Of a DNA stretch of 64,000 nucleotides, positions 43,197 to 57,360 are shown piece by piece. A program made the position numbers and the translations under genes. This stretch comes from Actinernus sp. WN-2022 (taxonomy: Eukaryota; Cnidaria; Anthozoa; Actiniaria; Actinernidae). The stretch is taken from assembly GCA_030867875.1 (NCBI GenBank), contig JAOWCC010001589.1:148091745-148155744 (forward strand), read 5' to 3'. The notes under the pieces were generated by a model. It saw only the letters and a list, made by a program, of their open reading frames with translations. It was not told where the DNA came from and ran no database searches. Positions within the stretch are counted from its first letter, which is position 1. Every line of letters begins with the position of its first letter.

Positions 43197-46100
43197 TCAA
43201 ATCTGTATTTTTTTCACCAGACCGGGTAGGCAAAAAATATCAGATTTCTGACAAAAACTAAAAAACCACTCAATATGCTTCAAAAGGTTGGCAAACAATC
43301 TCCTGGTAGCTTGAGAACACAAATGGAGAAAGAATTGAAGAAAAAACTCAACATCTTCAAAAATGGTCAAATCTGTATTTTTTTCACCAGACCGGGTAGG
43401 CAAAAAATATCAGATTTCTGACCAAAACTAAAAAACCACTCAATATGCTTCAAAAGGTTGGCAAACAATCTCCTGGTAGCTTGAGAACAGAAATGGAGAA
43501 AGAATTGAAGAAAAAAATCAACATCTTCAAAAAAAACACTCAAAATGATGGCAAACAATCTCCTGGTAGCTTCAGAACACAAATGAAATAAGTTGGAGAA
43601 AGAATAACAAAAATGCATACTTCACATAAAATTTAGAGTTTCATGTTTGCACTTACCTCAATTTAGGTCTCCCAACACCTAAACTTGCCCAGAACCAAGC
43701 CATTCTGTCCACAAGCACTTCACATCTTTATCCTGGTAGCATCAGAACACCAATGGATTAAGTTGGAGAAAGAAATGAAGAAATAAATCAAAATCTTCAA
43801 AAATGGTCAAATCTGTATTTTTTGGACCAGACCGGGTAGGCAAAAAAATATCAGATTTCTGACAAAAACTAAAAAACCACTCAAAATGCCTCAAAATGAT
43901 GGCAAACAATCTCCTTGTAGCTTCAGAACACAAATGAAATAAGTTGGAGAAAGAATAACAAAAATGCATACTTCACATAAAATTTAGAGTTTCATGTTTG
44001 CACTTACCTCAATTTAGGTCTCCCAACACCTAAACTTGCCCAGAACCAAGCCATTCTGTCCACAAGCACTTCACATCTTTATCCTGGTAGCATCAGAACA
44101 CCAATGGATTATGTTGGAGAAAGAAATTAAGAAAAAAATCAACATCTTCAAAAATGGTCAAATCTGTATTTTTTGGACTAGACCGGGTAGGCAAAAAATA
44201 TCAGATTTCTGACAAAAACTAAAAAAACACTCAATATGCTTCAAAAGGTTGGCAAACAATCTCCTGGTAGCTTGAGAACAGAAATGGAGAAAGAATTGAA
44301 GAAAAAAATCAACATCTTCAAAAAAAACACTCAAAATGATGGCAAACAATCTGCTGGTAGTTAACAGACATGATTGGATTAAGTTGGAGAAAGAAATGAA
44401 GAAAAAAATCAACATCTTCAAAAATGGTCAAATCTGTATTTTTTTGACCAGACCGGGTAGGCAAAAAATATCAGATTTCTGACAAAAACTAAAAAAACAC
44501 TCAATATGCTTCAAAACCATGGCAAACAATCTGCTGATAGTTAACAGACATGATTGGATTAAGTTGGAGAAAGAAATGAAGAAAAAAATCAACATCTTGG
44601 AAAATGGTCAAATCTGTATTTTTTTGACCAGACCGGGTAGGCAAAAAACGTCAGATTTCTGACAAAAACTAAAAAAAAACTCAATATGCTTCAAAATGAT
44701 GGCAAACAATCTCCTAGTAGCTTGAGAACAGAAATGGAGAAAGAATTGAAGAAAAAAATCAACATCTTCAAAAATGGTCAAATCTGTATTTTTTTTACCA
44801 GACCGGGTAGGCAAAAAATATCAGATTTCTGACAAAAACTAAAAAAACACTCAATATGCTTCAAAACCATGGCAAACAATCTGCTGATAGTTAACAGACA
44901 TGATTGGATTAAGTTGGAGAAAGAAATGAAGAAAAAAATCAACATCTTCGAAAATGGTCAAATCTGTATTTTTTGACCAGACCGGGTAGGCAAAAAATGT
45001 CAGATTTCTGACAAAAACTAAAAAAACACTCAATATGCTTCAAAATGATGGCCAACAATCTGCTGATAGTTAACAGACATGAATGGATTAAGTTGGAGAA
45101 AGAAATGAAGAAAAAAATCAACATCTTCAAAAATGGTCAAATCTGTATTTTTTTTACCAGACCGGGTAGGCAAAAAATGTCAGATTTCTGACAAAAACTA
45201 AAAAAACACTCAAGATGCTTCAAAATGATGGCAAACAATCTGCTGGTAGTTAACAGACATGATTGGATTAAGTTGGAGAAAGAAATGAAGAAAAAAATCA
45301 ACATCTTCAAAAATGGTCAAATCTGTATTTTTTTCACCAGACCGGGTAGGCAAAAAATATCAGATTTCTGACAAAAACTAAAAAACCACTCAATATGCTT
45401 CAAAATGATGGCCAACAATCTGCTGATAGTTTCCAGACATGAATGGATTATGTTGGAGAAAGAATTGGAGAAAAAAAATCAACATCTTCAAAAATGGTCA
45501 AATCTGTATTTTTTGGACCAGACCGGGTAGGCAAAAAATATCAGATTTCTGACAAAAACTAAAAAACCACTCAATATGCTTCAAAATGTTGGCAAACAAT
45601 CTCCTGGTAGCTTGAGAACACAAATGTAGAAAGAATTGAAGAAAAAAATCAACATCTTCAAAAATGGTCAAATCTGTATTTTTTTGACCAGACCGGGTAG
45701 GCAAAAAATGTCAGATTTCTGACAAAAACTAAAAAACCACTCAATATGCTTCAAAACGATGGTAAACAATCTGCTGATAGTTAACAGACATGATTGGATT
45801 AAGTTGGAGAAAGAAATGAAGAAAAAAATCAACATCTTCAAAAATGGTCAAATCTGTGTTTTTTGGACCAGACCGGGTAGGCAAAAAATATCAGATTTCT
45901 GACAAAAACTAAAAAACCACTCAACATGCTTCAAAAGGTTGGCAAACAATCTCCTGGTAGCTTGAGAACAGAAATGGATAAAGAATTGAAGAAAAAACTC
46001 AACATCTTCAAAAATGGTCAAATCTGTATTTTTTGGACCAGACCGGGTAGGCGAAAAATCTCAGATTTCTGACAAAAACTAAAAAACCACTCAAAATGCT

Positions 46101-49100
46101 TCAAAATGATGGCAAACAATCTCCTGGTAGCTTCAGAACACAAATGAAATAAGTTGGAGAAAGAATAACAAAAATGCATACTTCACATAAAATTTAGAGT
46201 TTCATGTTTGCACTTACCTCAATTTAGGTCTCCCAACACCTAAACTTGCCCAGAACCAAGCCATTCTGTCCACAAGCACTTCACATCTTTATCCTGGTAG
46301 CATCAGAACACCAATGGATTAAGTTGGAGAAAGAAATGAAGAAATAAATCAACATCTTCAAAAATGGTCAAATCTGTATTTTTTGGACCAGACCGGGTAG
46401 GCAAAAAATATCAGATTTCTGACAAAAACTAAAAAACCACTCAATATGCTTCAAAATGATGGCCAACAATCTGCTGATAGTTTCCAGACATGAATGGATT
46501 ATGTTGGAGAAAGAATTGGAGAAAAAAATCAACATCTTCAAAAATGGTCAAATCTGTATTTTTTGGACCAGACCGGGTAGGCAAAAAATATCAGATTTCT
46601 GACAAAAACTAAAAAAACACTCAATATGCTTCAAAAGGTTGGCAAACAATCTCCTTGTAGCTTCAGAACACAAATGAAATAAGTTGGAGAAAGAATAACA
46701 AAATTGCATACTTCACATAAAATTTAGAGTTTCATGTTTGCACTTACCTCAATTTAGGTCTCCCAACACCTAAACTTGCCCAGAACCAAGCCATTCTGTC
46801 CACAAGCACTTCACATCTTTATCCTGGTAGCATCAGAACACCAATGGATTAAGTTGGAGAAAGAAATGAAGAAATAAATCAACATCTTCAAAAATGGTCA
46901 AATCTGTATTTTTTGGACCAGACCGGGTAGGCAAAAAATATCAGATTTCTGACAAAAACTAAAAAAACACTCAATATGCTTCAAAAGGTTGGCAAACAAT
47001 CTCCTTGTAGCTTCAGAACACAAATGAAATAAGTTGGAGAAAGAATAACAAAAATGCATACTTCACATAAAATTTAGAGTTTCATGTTTGCACTTACCTC
47101 AATTTAGGTCTCCCAACACCTAAACTTGCCCAGAACCAAGCCATTCTGTCCACAAGCACTTCACATCTTTATCCTGGTAGCATCAGAACACCAATGGATT
47201 AAGTTGGAGAAAGAATTGAAGAAAAAAATCAACATCTTCAAAAATGGTCAAATCTGTATTTTTTTGACCAGACCGGGTAGGCAAAAAATGTCAGATTTCT
47301 GACAAAACTAAAAAACCACTCAATATGCTTCAAAACGATGGCAAAGAATCTGCTGATAGTTAACAGACATGATTGGATTAAGTTGGAGAAAGAAATGAAG
47401 AAAAAAATCAACATCTTCAAAAATGGTCAAATCTGTATTTTTTTGACCAGACCGGGTAGGCAAAAAATGTCAGATTTCTGACAAAAACTAAAAAACCACT
47501 CAATATGCTTCAAAACGATGGCAAACAATCTGCTGATAGTTAACAGACATGATTGGATTAAGTTGGAGAAAGAAATGAAGAAAAAAATCAACATCTTCAA
47601 AAATGGTCAAATCTGTATTTTTTGGACCAGACCGGGTAGGCAAAAAATATCAGATTTCTGACAAAAACTAAAAAACCACTCAACATGCTTCAAAAGGTTG
47701 GCAAACAATCTCCTGGTAGCTTGAGAACAGAAATGGAGAAAGAATTGAAGAAAAAACTCAACATCTTCAAAAATGGTCAAATCTGTATTTTTTGGACCAG
47801 ACCGGGTAGGCGAAAAATCTCAGATTTCTGACAAAAACTAAAAAACCACTCAAAATGCTTCAAAATGATGGCAAACAATCTCCTTGTAGCTTCAGAACAC
47901 AAATGAAATAAGTTGGAGAAAGAATAACAAAAATGCATACTTCACATAAAATTTAGAGTTTCATGTTTGCACTTACCTCAATTTAGGTCTCCCAACACCT
48001 AAACTTGCCCAGAACCAAGCCATTCTGTCCACAAGCACTTCACATCTTTATCCTGGTAGCATCAGAACACCAATGGATTAAGTTGGAGAAAGAATTGAAG
48101 AAAAAAATCAACATCTTCAAAAATGGTCAAATCTGTATTTTTTTGACCAGACCGGGTAGGCAAAAAATGTCAGATTTCTGACAAAACTAAAAAACCACTC
48201 AATATGCTTCAAAACGATGGCAAAGAATCTGCTGATAGTTAACAGACATGATTGGATTAAGTTGGAGAAAGAAATGAAGAAAAAAATCAACATCTTCAAA
48301 AATGGTCAAATCTGTATTTTTTTGACCAGACCGGGTAGGCAAAAAATGTCAGATTTCTGACAAAAACTAAAAAACCACTCAATATGCTTCAAAACGATGG
48401 CAAACAATCTGCTGATAGTTAACAGACATGATTGGATTAAGTTGGAGAAAGAAATGAAGAAAAAAATCAACATCTTCAAAAATGGTCAAATCTGTATTTT
48501 TTGGACCAGACCGGGTAGGCAAAAAATATCAGATTTCTGACAAAAACTAAAAAACCACTCAACATGCTTCAAAAGGTTGGCAAACAATCTCCTGGTAGCT
48601 TGAGAACAGAAATGGAGAAAGAATTGAAGAAAAAACTCAACATCTTCAAAAATGGTCAAATCTGTATTTTTTGGACCAGACCGGGTAGGCGAAAAATCTC
48701 AGATTTCTGACAAAAACTAAAAAACCACTCAAAATGCTTCAAAATGATGGCAAACAATCTCCTGGTAGCTTCAGAACACAAATGAAATAAGTTGGAGAAA
48801 GAATAACAAAAATGCATACTTCACATAAAATTTAGAGTTTCATGTTTGCACTTACCTCAATTTAGGTCTCCCAACACCTAAACTTGCCCAGAACCAAGCC
48901 ATTCTGTCCACAAGCACTTCACATCTTTATCCTGGTAGCATCAGAACACCAATGGATTAAGTTGGAGAAAGAAATGAAGAAAAAAATCAACATCTTCAAA
49001 AATGGTCAAATCTGTATTTTTTTCACCAGACCGGGTAGGCAAAAAATATCAGATTTCTGACAAAAACTAAAAAACCACTCAATATGCTTCAAAATGATGG

Positions 49101-50500
49101 CCAACAATCTGCTGATAGTTTCCAGACATGAATGGATTATGTTGGAGAAAGAATTGGAGAAAAAAATCAACATCTTCAAAAATGGTCAAATCTGTATTTT
49201 TTTCACCAGACCGGGTAGGCAAAAAATATCAGATTTCTGACAAAAACTAAAAAACCACTCAATATGCTTCAAAAGGTTGGCAAACAATCTCCTGGTAGCT
49301 TGAGAACACAAATGGAGAAAGAATTGAAGAAAAAACTCAACATCTTCAAAAATGGTCAAATCTGTATTTTTTTCACCAGACCGGGTAGGCAAAAAATATC
49401 AGATTTCTGACCAAAACTAAAAAACCACTCAATATGCTTCAAAAGGTTGGCAAACAATCTCCTGGTAGCTTGAGAACAGAAATGGAGAAAGAATTGAAGA
49501 AAAAAATCAACATCTTCAAAAAAAACACTCAAAATGATGGCAAACAATCTCCTGGTAGCTTCAGAACACAAATGAAATAAGTTGGAGAAAGAATAACAAA
49601 AATGCATACTTCACATAAAATTTAGAGTTTCATGTTTGCACTTACCTCAATTTAGGTCTCCCAACACCTAAACTTGCCCAGAACCAAGCCATTCTGTCCA
49701 CAAGCACTTCACATCTTTATCCTGGTAGCATCAGAACACCAATGGATTATGTTGGAGAAAGAAATTAAGAAAAAAATCAACATCTTCAAAAATGGTCAAA
49801 TCTGTATTTTTTGGACTAGACCGGGTAGGCAAAAAATATCAGATTTCTGACAAAAACTAAAAAAACACTCAATATGCTTCAAAAGGTTGGCAAACAATCT
49901 CCTGGTAGCTTGAGAACAGAAATGGAGAAAGAATTGAAGAAAAAAATCAACATCTTCAAAAAAAACACTCAAAATGATGGCAAACAATCTGCTGGTAGTT
50001 AACAGACATGATTGGATTAAGTTGGAGAAAGAAATGAAGAAAAAAATCAACATCTTCAAAAATGGTCAAATCTGTATTTTTTTGACCAGACCGGGTAGGC
50101 AAAAAACGTCAGATTTCTGACAAAAACTAAAAAAAAACTCAATATGCTTCAAAATGATGGCAAACAATCTCCTAGTAGCTTGAGAACAGAAATGGAGAAA
50201 GAATTGAAGAAAAAAATCAACATCTTCAAAAATGGTCAAATCTGTATTTTTTTGACCAGACCGGGTAGGCAAAAAATATCAGATTTCTGACAAAAACTAA
50301 AAAAACACTCAATATGCTTCAAAACCATGGCAAACAATCTGCTGATAGTTAACAGACATGATTGGATTAAGTTGGAGAAAGAAATGAAGAAAAAAATCAA
50401 CATCTTCGAAAATGGTCAAATCTGTATTTTTTGACCAGACCGGGTAGGCAAAAAATATCAGATTTCTGACAAAAACTAAAAAAACACTCAATATGCTTCA
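43197..50500. repeat. Duplicated higher-order block with unit-sized deletions
   Basis: The block beginning near 43197 recurs near 49186 (offset 5989). The offset falls to 5638 at 44158/49796 and to 5458 at 44608/50066. The steps of 351 and 180 bp equal one compound unit and one monomer, so the second copy has lost exactly one of each. Confidence 0.8.
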
Positions 50501-51659
50501 AAATGATGGCCAACAATCTGCTGATAGTTAACAGACATGAATGGATTATGTTGGAGAAAGAATTGGAGAAAAAAATCAACATCTTCAAAAATGGTCAAAT
50601 CTGTATTTTTTGGACCAGACCGGGTAGGCAAAAAATATCAGATTTCTGACAAAAACTAAAAAAACACTCAATATGCTTCAAAATGATGGCCAACAATCTG
50701 CTGATAGTTAACAGACATGAATGGATTATGTTGGAGAAAGAATTGGAGAAAAAAATCAACATCTTCAAAAATGGTCAAATCTGTATTTTTTGGACCAGAC
50801 CGGGTAGGCAAAAAATATCAGATTTCTGACAAAAACTAAAAAACCACTCAATATGCTTCAAAAGGTTGGCAAACAATCTCCTGGTAGCTTGAGAAGAGAA
50901 ATGGAGAAAGAATTGAAGAAAAAAATCAACATCTTCAAAAATGGTCAAATCTGTATTTTTTTGACCAGACCGGGTAGGCAAAAAATATCAGATTTCTGAC
51001 AAAAACTAAAAAAACACTCAATATGCTTCAAAACCATGGCAAACAATCTGCTGATAGTTAACAGACATGATTGGATTAAGTTGGAGAAAGAAATGAAGAA
51101 AAAAATCAACATCTTCGAAAATGGTCAAATCTGTATTTTTTGACCAGACCGGGTAGGCAAAAAATGTCAGATTTCTGACAAAAACTAAAAAAAACACTCA
51201 ATATGCTTCAAAATGATGGCCAACAATCTGCTGATAGTTAACAGACATGAATGGATTAAGTTGGAGAAAGAAATGAAGAAAAAAATCAACATCTTCAAAA
51301 ATGGTCAAATCTGAATTTTTTTTACCAGACCGGGTAGGCAAAAAATGTCAGATTTCTGACAAAAACTAAAAAAACACTCAAGATGCTTCAAAATGATGGC
51401 AAACAATCTGCTGGTAGTTAACAGACATGATTGGATTAAGTTGGAGAAAGAAATGAAGAAAAAAATCAACATCTTCAAAAATGGTCAAATCTGTATTTTT
51501 TTGACCAGACCGGGTAGGCAAAAAATATCAGATTTCTGACAAAAACTAAAAAAACACTCAATATGCTTCAAAATGATGGCCAACAATCTGCTGATAGTTT
51601 CCAGACATGAATGGATTATGTTGGAGAAAGAATTGGAGAAAAAAATCAACATCTTCAAA

Positions 51660-54600
51660 AATGGTCAAATCTGTATTTTTTGGACCAGACCGGGTAGGCA
51701 AAAAATATCAGATTTCTGAAAAAAACTAAAAAACCACTCAATATGCTTCAAAAGGTTGGCAAACAATCTCCTGGTAGCTTGAGAAGAGAAATGGAGAAAG
51801 AATTGAAGAAAAAAATCAACATCTTCAAAAAAAACACTCAAAATGATGGCAAACAATCTCCTGGTAGCTTCAGAACACAAATGAAATAAGTTGGAGAAAG
51901 AATAACAAAAATGCATTTCGGTCTCCCAACACCTAAACTTACCCAGAACCAAGCCATTCTGTCCACAAGCACTTCACATCTTTATCCTGGTAGCATCAGA
52001 ACACCAATGGATTAAGTTGGAGAAAGAAATGAAGAAAAAAATCAACATCTTCAAAAATGGTCAAATCTGTATTTTTTTGACCAGACCGGGTAGGCAAAAA
52101 ATATCAGATTTCTGACAAAAACTAAAAAAACACTCAATATGCTTCAAAAGGTTGGCAAACAATCTCCTGGTAGCTTGAGAAGAGAAATGGAGAAAGAATT
52201 GAAGAAAAAAATCAACATCTTCAAAAAAAACACTCAAAATGATGGCAAACAATCTCCTGGTAGCTTCAGAACACAAATGAAATAAGTTGGAGAAAGAATA
52301 ACAAAAATGCATTTCGGTCTCCCAACACCTAAACTTACCCAGAACCAAGCCATTCTGTCCACAAGCACTTCACATCTTTATCCTGGTAGCATCAGAACAC
52401 CAATGGATTAAGTTGGAGAAAGAAATGAAGAAAAAAATCAACATCTTCAAAAATGGTCAAATCTGTATTTTTTTGACCAGACCGGGTAGGCAAAAAATAT
52501 CAGATTTCTGACAAAAACTAAAAAAACACTCAATATGCTTCAAAACCATGGCAAACAATCTGCTGATAGTTAACAGACATGATTGGATTAAGTTGGAGAA
52601 AGAAATGAAGAAAAAAATCAACATCTTGGAAAATGGTCAAATCTGTATTTTTTTGACCAGACCGGGTAGGCAAAAAACGTCAGATTTCTGACAAAAACTA
52701 AAAAAAAACTCAATATGCTTCAAAATGATGGCAAACAATCTCCTAGTAGCTTGAGAACAGAAATGGAGAAAGAATTGAAGAAAAAAATCAACATCTTCAA
52801 AAATGGTCAAATCTGTATTTTTTTGACCAGACCGGGTAGGCAAAAAATATCAGATTTCTGACAAAAACTAAAAAAACACTCAATATGCTTCAAAACCATG
52901 GCAAACAATCTGCTGATAGTTAACAGACATGATTGGATTAAGTTGGAGAAAGAAATGAAGAAAAAAATCAACATCTTCGAAAATGGTCAAATCTGTATTT
53001 TTTGACCAGACCGGGTAGGCAAAAAATGTCAGATTTCTGACAAAAACTAAAAAAAACACTCAATATGCTTCAAAATGATGGCCAACAATCTGCTGATAGT
53101 TAACAGACATGATTGGATTAAGTTGGAGAAAGAAATGAAGAAAAAAATCAACATCTTCAAAAATGGTCAAATCTGTATTTTTTTGACCAGACGGGGTAGG
53201 CAAAAAATATCAGATTTCTGACAAAAACTAAAAAACCACTCAATATGCTTCAAAATGATGGCCAACAATCTGCTGATAGTTTCCAGACATGAATGGATTA
53301 TGTTGGAGAAAGAATTGGAGAAAAAAATCAACATCTTCAAAAATGGTCAAATCTGTATTTTTTGGACCAGACCGGGTAGGCAAAAAATATCAGATTTCTG
53401 ACAAAAACTAAAAAACCACTCAACATGCTTCAAAAGGTTGGCAAACAATCTCCTGGTTGCTTGAGAACAGAAATGGATAAAGAATTGAAGAAAAAACTCA
53501 ACATCTTCAAAAATGGTCAAATCTGTATTTTTTGGACCAGACCGGGTAGGCAAAAAATCTCAGATTTCTGACAAAAACTAAAAAAACACTCAATATGCTT
53601 CAAAATGATGGCCAACAATCTGCTGATAGTTAACAGACATGAATGGATTAAGTTGGAGAAAGAATTGGAGAAAAAAATCAACATCTTCAAAAATGGTCAA
53701 ATCTGTATTTTTTGGACCAGACCGGGTAGGCAAAAAATATCAGATTTCTGAAAAAAACTAAAAAACCACTCAATATGCTTCAAAAGGTTGGCAAACAATC
53801 TCCTGGTAGCTTGAGAAGAGAAATGGAGAAAGAATTGAAGAAAAAAATCAACATCTTCAAAAAAAACACTCAAAATGATGGCAAACAATCTCCTGGTAGC
53901 TTCAGAACACAAATGAAATAAGTTGGAGAAAGAATAACAAAAATGCATTTCGGTCTCCCAACACCTAAACTTACCCAGAACCAAGCCATTCTGTCCACAA
54001 GCACTTCACATCTTTATCCTGGTAGCATCAGAACACCAATGGATTAAGTTGGAGAAAGAAATGAAGAAAAAAATCAACATCTTCAAAAATGGTCAAATCT
54101 GTATTTTTTTGACCAGACCGGGTAGGCAAAAAATATCAGATTTCTGACAAAAACTAAAAAAACACTCAATATGCTTCAAAAGGTTGGCAAACAATCTCCT
54201 GGTAGCTTGAGAAGAGAAATGGAGAAAGAATTGAAGAAAAAAATCAACATCTTCAAAAAAAACACTCAAAATGATGGCAAACAATCTCCTGGTAGCTTCA
54301 GAACACAAATGAAATAAGTTGGAGAAAGAATAACAAAAATGCATTTCGGTCTCCCAACACCTAAACTTACCCAGAACCAAGCCATTCTGTCCACAAGCAC
54401 TTCACATCTTTATCCTGGTAGCATCAGAACACCAATGGATTAAGTTGGAGAAAGAAATGAAGAAAAAAATCAACATCTTCAAAAATGGTCAAATCTGTAT
54501 TTTTTTGACCAGACCGGGTAGGCAAAAAATATCAGATTTCTGACAAAAACTAAAAAAACACTCAATATGCTTCAAAACCATGGCAAACAATCTGCTGATA

Positions 54601-55600
54601 GTTAACAGACATGATTGGATTAAGTTGGAGAAAGAAATGAAGAAAAAAATCAACATCTTGGAAAATGGTCAAATCTGTATTTTTTTGACCAGACCGGGTA
54701 GGCAAAAAACGTCAGATTTCTGACAAAAACTAAAAAAAAACTCAATATGCTTCAAAATGATGGCAAACAATCTCCTAGTAGCTTGAGAACAGAAATGGAG
54801 AAAGAATTGAAGAAAAAAATCAACATCTTCAAAAATGGTCAAATCTGTATTTTTTTGACCAGACCGGGTAGGCAAAAAATATCAGATTTCTGACAAAAAC
54901 TAAAAAAACACTCAATATGCTTCAAAACCATGGCAAACAATCTGCTGATAGTTAACAGACATGATTGGATTAAGTTGGAGAAAGAAATGAAGAAAAAAAT
55001 CAACATCTTCGAAAATGGTCAAATCTGTATTTTTTGACCAGACCGGGTAGGCAAAAAATGTCAGATTTCTGACAAAAACTAAAAAAAACACTCAATATGC
55101 TTCAAAATGATGGCCAACAATCTGCTGATAGTTAACAGACATGATTGGATTAAGTTGGAGAAAGAAATGAAGAAAAAAATCAACATCTTCAAAAATGGTC
55201 AAATCTGTATTTTTTTGACCAGACGGGGTAGGCAAAAAATATCAGATTTCTGACAAAAACTAAAAAACCACTCAATATGCTTCAAAATGATGGCCAACAA
55301 TCTGCTGATAGTTTCCAGACATGAATGGATTATGTTGGAGAAAGAATTGGAGAAAAAAATCAACATCTTCAAAAATGGTCAAATCTGTATTTTTTGGACC
55401 AGACCGGGTAGGCAAAAAATATCAGATTTCTGACAAAAACTAAAAAACCACTCAACATGCTTCAAAAGGTTGGCAAACAATCTCCTGGTTGCTTGAGAAC
55501 AGAAATGGATAAAGAATTGAAGAAAAAACTCAACATCTTCAAAAATGGTCAAATCTGTATTTTTTGGACCAGACCGGGTAGGCGAAAAATCTCAGATTTC
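51660..55600. repeat. Higher-order repeat, 2032-bp period, two copies
   Basis: Landmarks at 51665, 52061 and 52637 recur at 53697, 54093 and 54669, all 2032 bp apart. The copies contain a shortened compound unit lacking the CACATAAAATTTAGAG segment (ATGCATTTCGGTCTCCC). Confidence 0.85.
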
Positions 55601-57360
55601 TGACAAAAACTAAAAAACCACTCAAAATGCTTCAAAAGGTTCGCAAACAATCTCCATGTAGCTTCAGAACACAAATGAAATAAGTTGGAGAAAGAATAAC
55701 AAAAATGCATACTTCACATAAAATTTAGAGTTTCATGTTTGCACTTACCTCAATTTAGGTCTCCCAACACCTAAACTTGCCCAGAACCAAGCCATTCTGT
55801 CCACAAGCACTTCACATCTTTATCCTGGTAGCATCAGAACACCAATGGATTAAGTTGGAGAAAGAAATGAAGAAAAAAATCAACATCTTCAAAAATGGTC
55901 AAATCTGTATTTTTTTTACCAGACCGGGTAGGCAAAAAATGTCAGATTTCTGACAAAAACTAAAAAAACACTCAAGATGCTTCAAAATGATGGCAAACAA
56001 TCTGCTGGTAGTTAACAGACATGATTGGATTAAGTTGGAGAAAGAAATGAAGAAAAAAATCAACATCTTCAAAAATGGTCAAATCTGTATTTTTTTGACC
56101 AGACGGGGTAGGCAAAAAATATCAGATTTCTGACAAAAACTAAAAAACCACTCAATATGCTTCAAAATGATGGCCAACAATCTGCTGATAGTTTCCAGAC
56201 ATGAATGGATTATGTTGGAGAAAGAATTGGAGAAAAAAATCAACATCTTCAAAAATGGTCAAATCTGTATTTTTTGGACCAGACCGGGTAGGCAAAAAAT
56301 ATCAGATTTCTGACAAAAACTAAAAAACCACTCAACATGCTTCAAAAGGTTGGCAAACAATCTCCTGGTTGCTTGAGAACAGAAATGGATAAAGAATTGA
56401 AGAAAAAACTCAACATCTTCAAAAATGGTCAAATCTGTATTTTTTGGACCAGACCGGGTAGGCGAAAAATCTCAGATTTCTGACAAAAACTAAAAAACCA
56501 CTCAAAATGCTTCAAAAGGTTCGCAAACAATCTCCATGTAGCTTCAGAACACAAATGAAATAAGTTGGAGAAAGAATAACAAAAATGCATACTTCACATA
56601 AAATTTAGAGTTTCATGTTTGCACTTACCTCAATTTAGGTCTCCCAACACCTAAACTTGCCCAGAACCAAGCCATTCTGTCCACAAGCACTTCACATCTT
56701 TATCCTGGTAGCATCAGAACACCAATGGATTAAGTTGGAGAAAGAAATGAAGAAATAAATCAACATCTTCAAAAATGGTCAAATCTGTATTTTTTGGACC
56801 AGACCGGGTAGGCAAAAAATATCAGATTTCTGACAAAAACTAAAAAAACACTCAATATGCTTCAAAAGGTTGGCAAACAATCTCCTTGTAGCTTCAGAAC
56901 ACAAATGAAATAAGTTGGAGAAAGAATAACAAAAATGCATACTTCACATAAAATTTAGAGTTTCATGTTTGCACTTACCTCAATTTAGGTCTCCCAACAC
57001 CTAAACTTGCCCAGAACCAAGCCATTCTGTCCACAAGCACTTCACATCTTTATCCTGGTAGCATCAGAACAGCAATGGATTAAGTTGGAGAAAGAATTGA
57101 AGAAAAAAATCAACATCTTCAAAAATGGTCAAATCTGTATTTTTTTGACCAGACCGGGTAGGCAAAAAATGTCAGATTTCTGACAAAAACTAAAAAACCA
57201 CTCAATATGCTTCAAAACGATGGCAAACAATCTGCTGATAGTTAACAGACATGATTGGATTAAGTTGGTAAAAGAAATGAAGAAAAAAATCAACATCTTC
57301 AAAAATGGTCAAATCTGTATTTTTTCGACCAGACCGGGTAGGCAAAAAATGTCAGATTTC

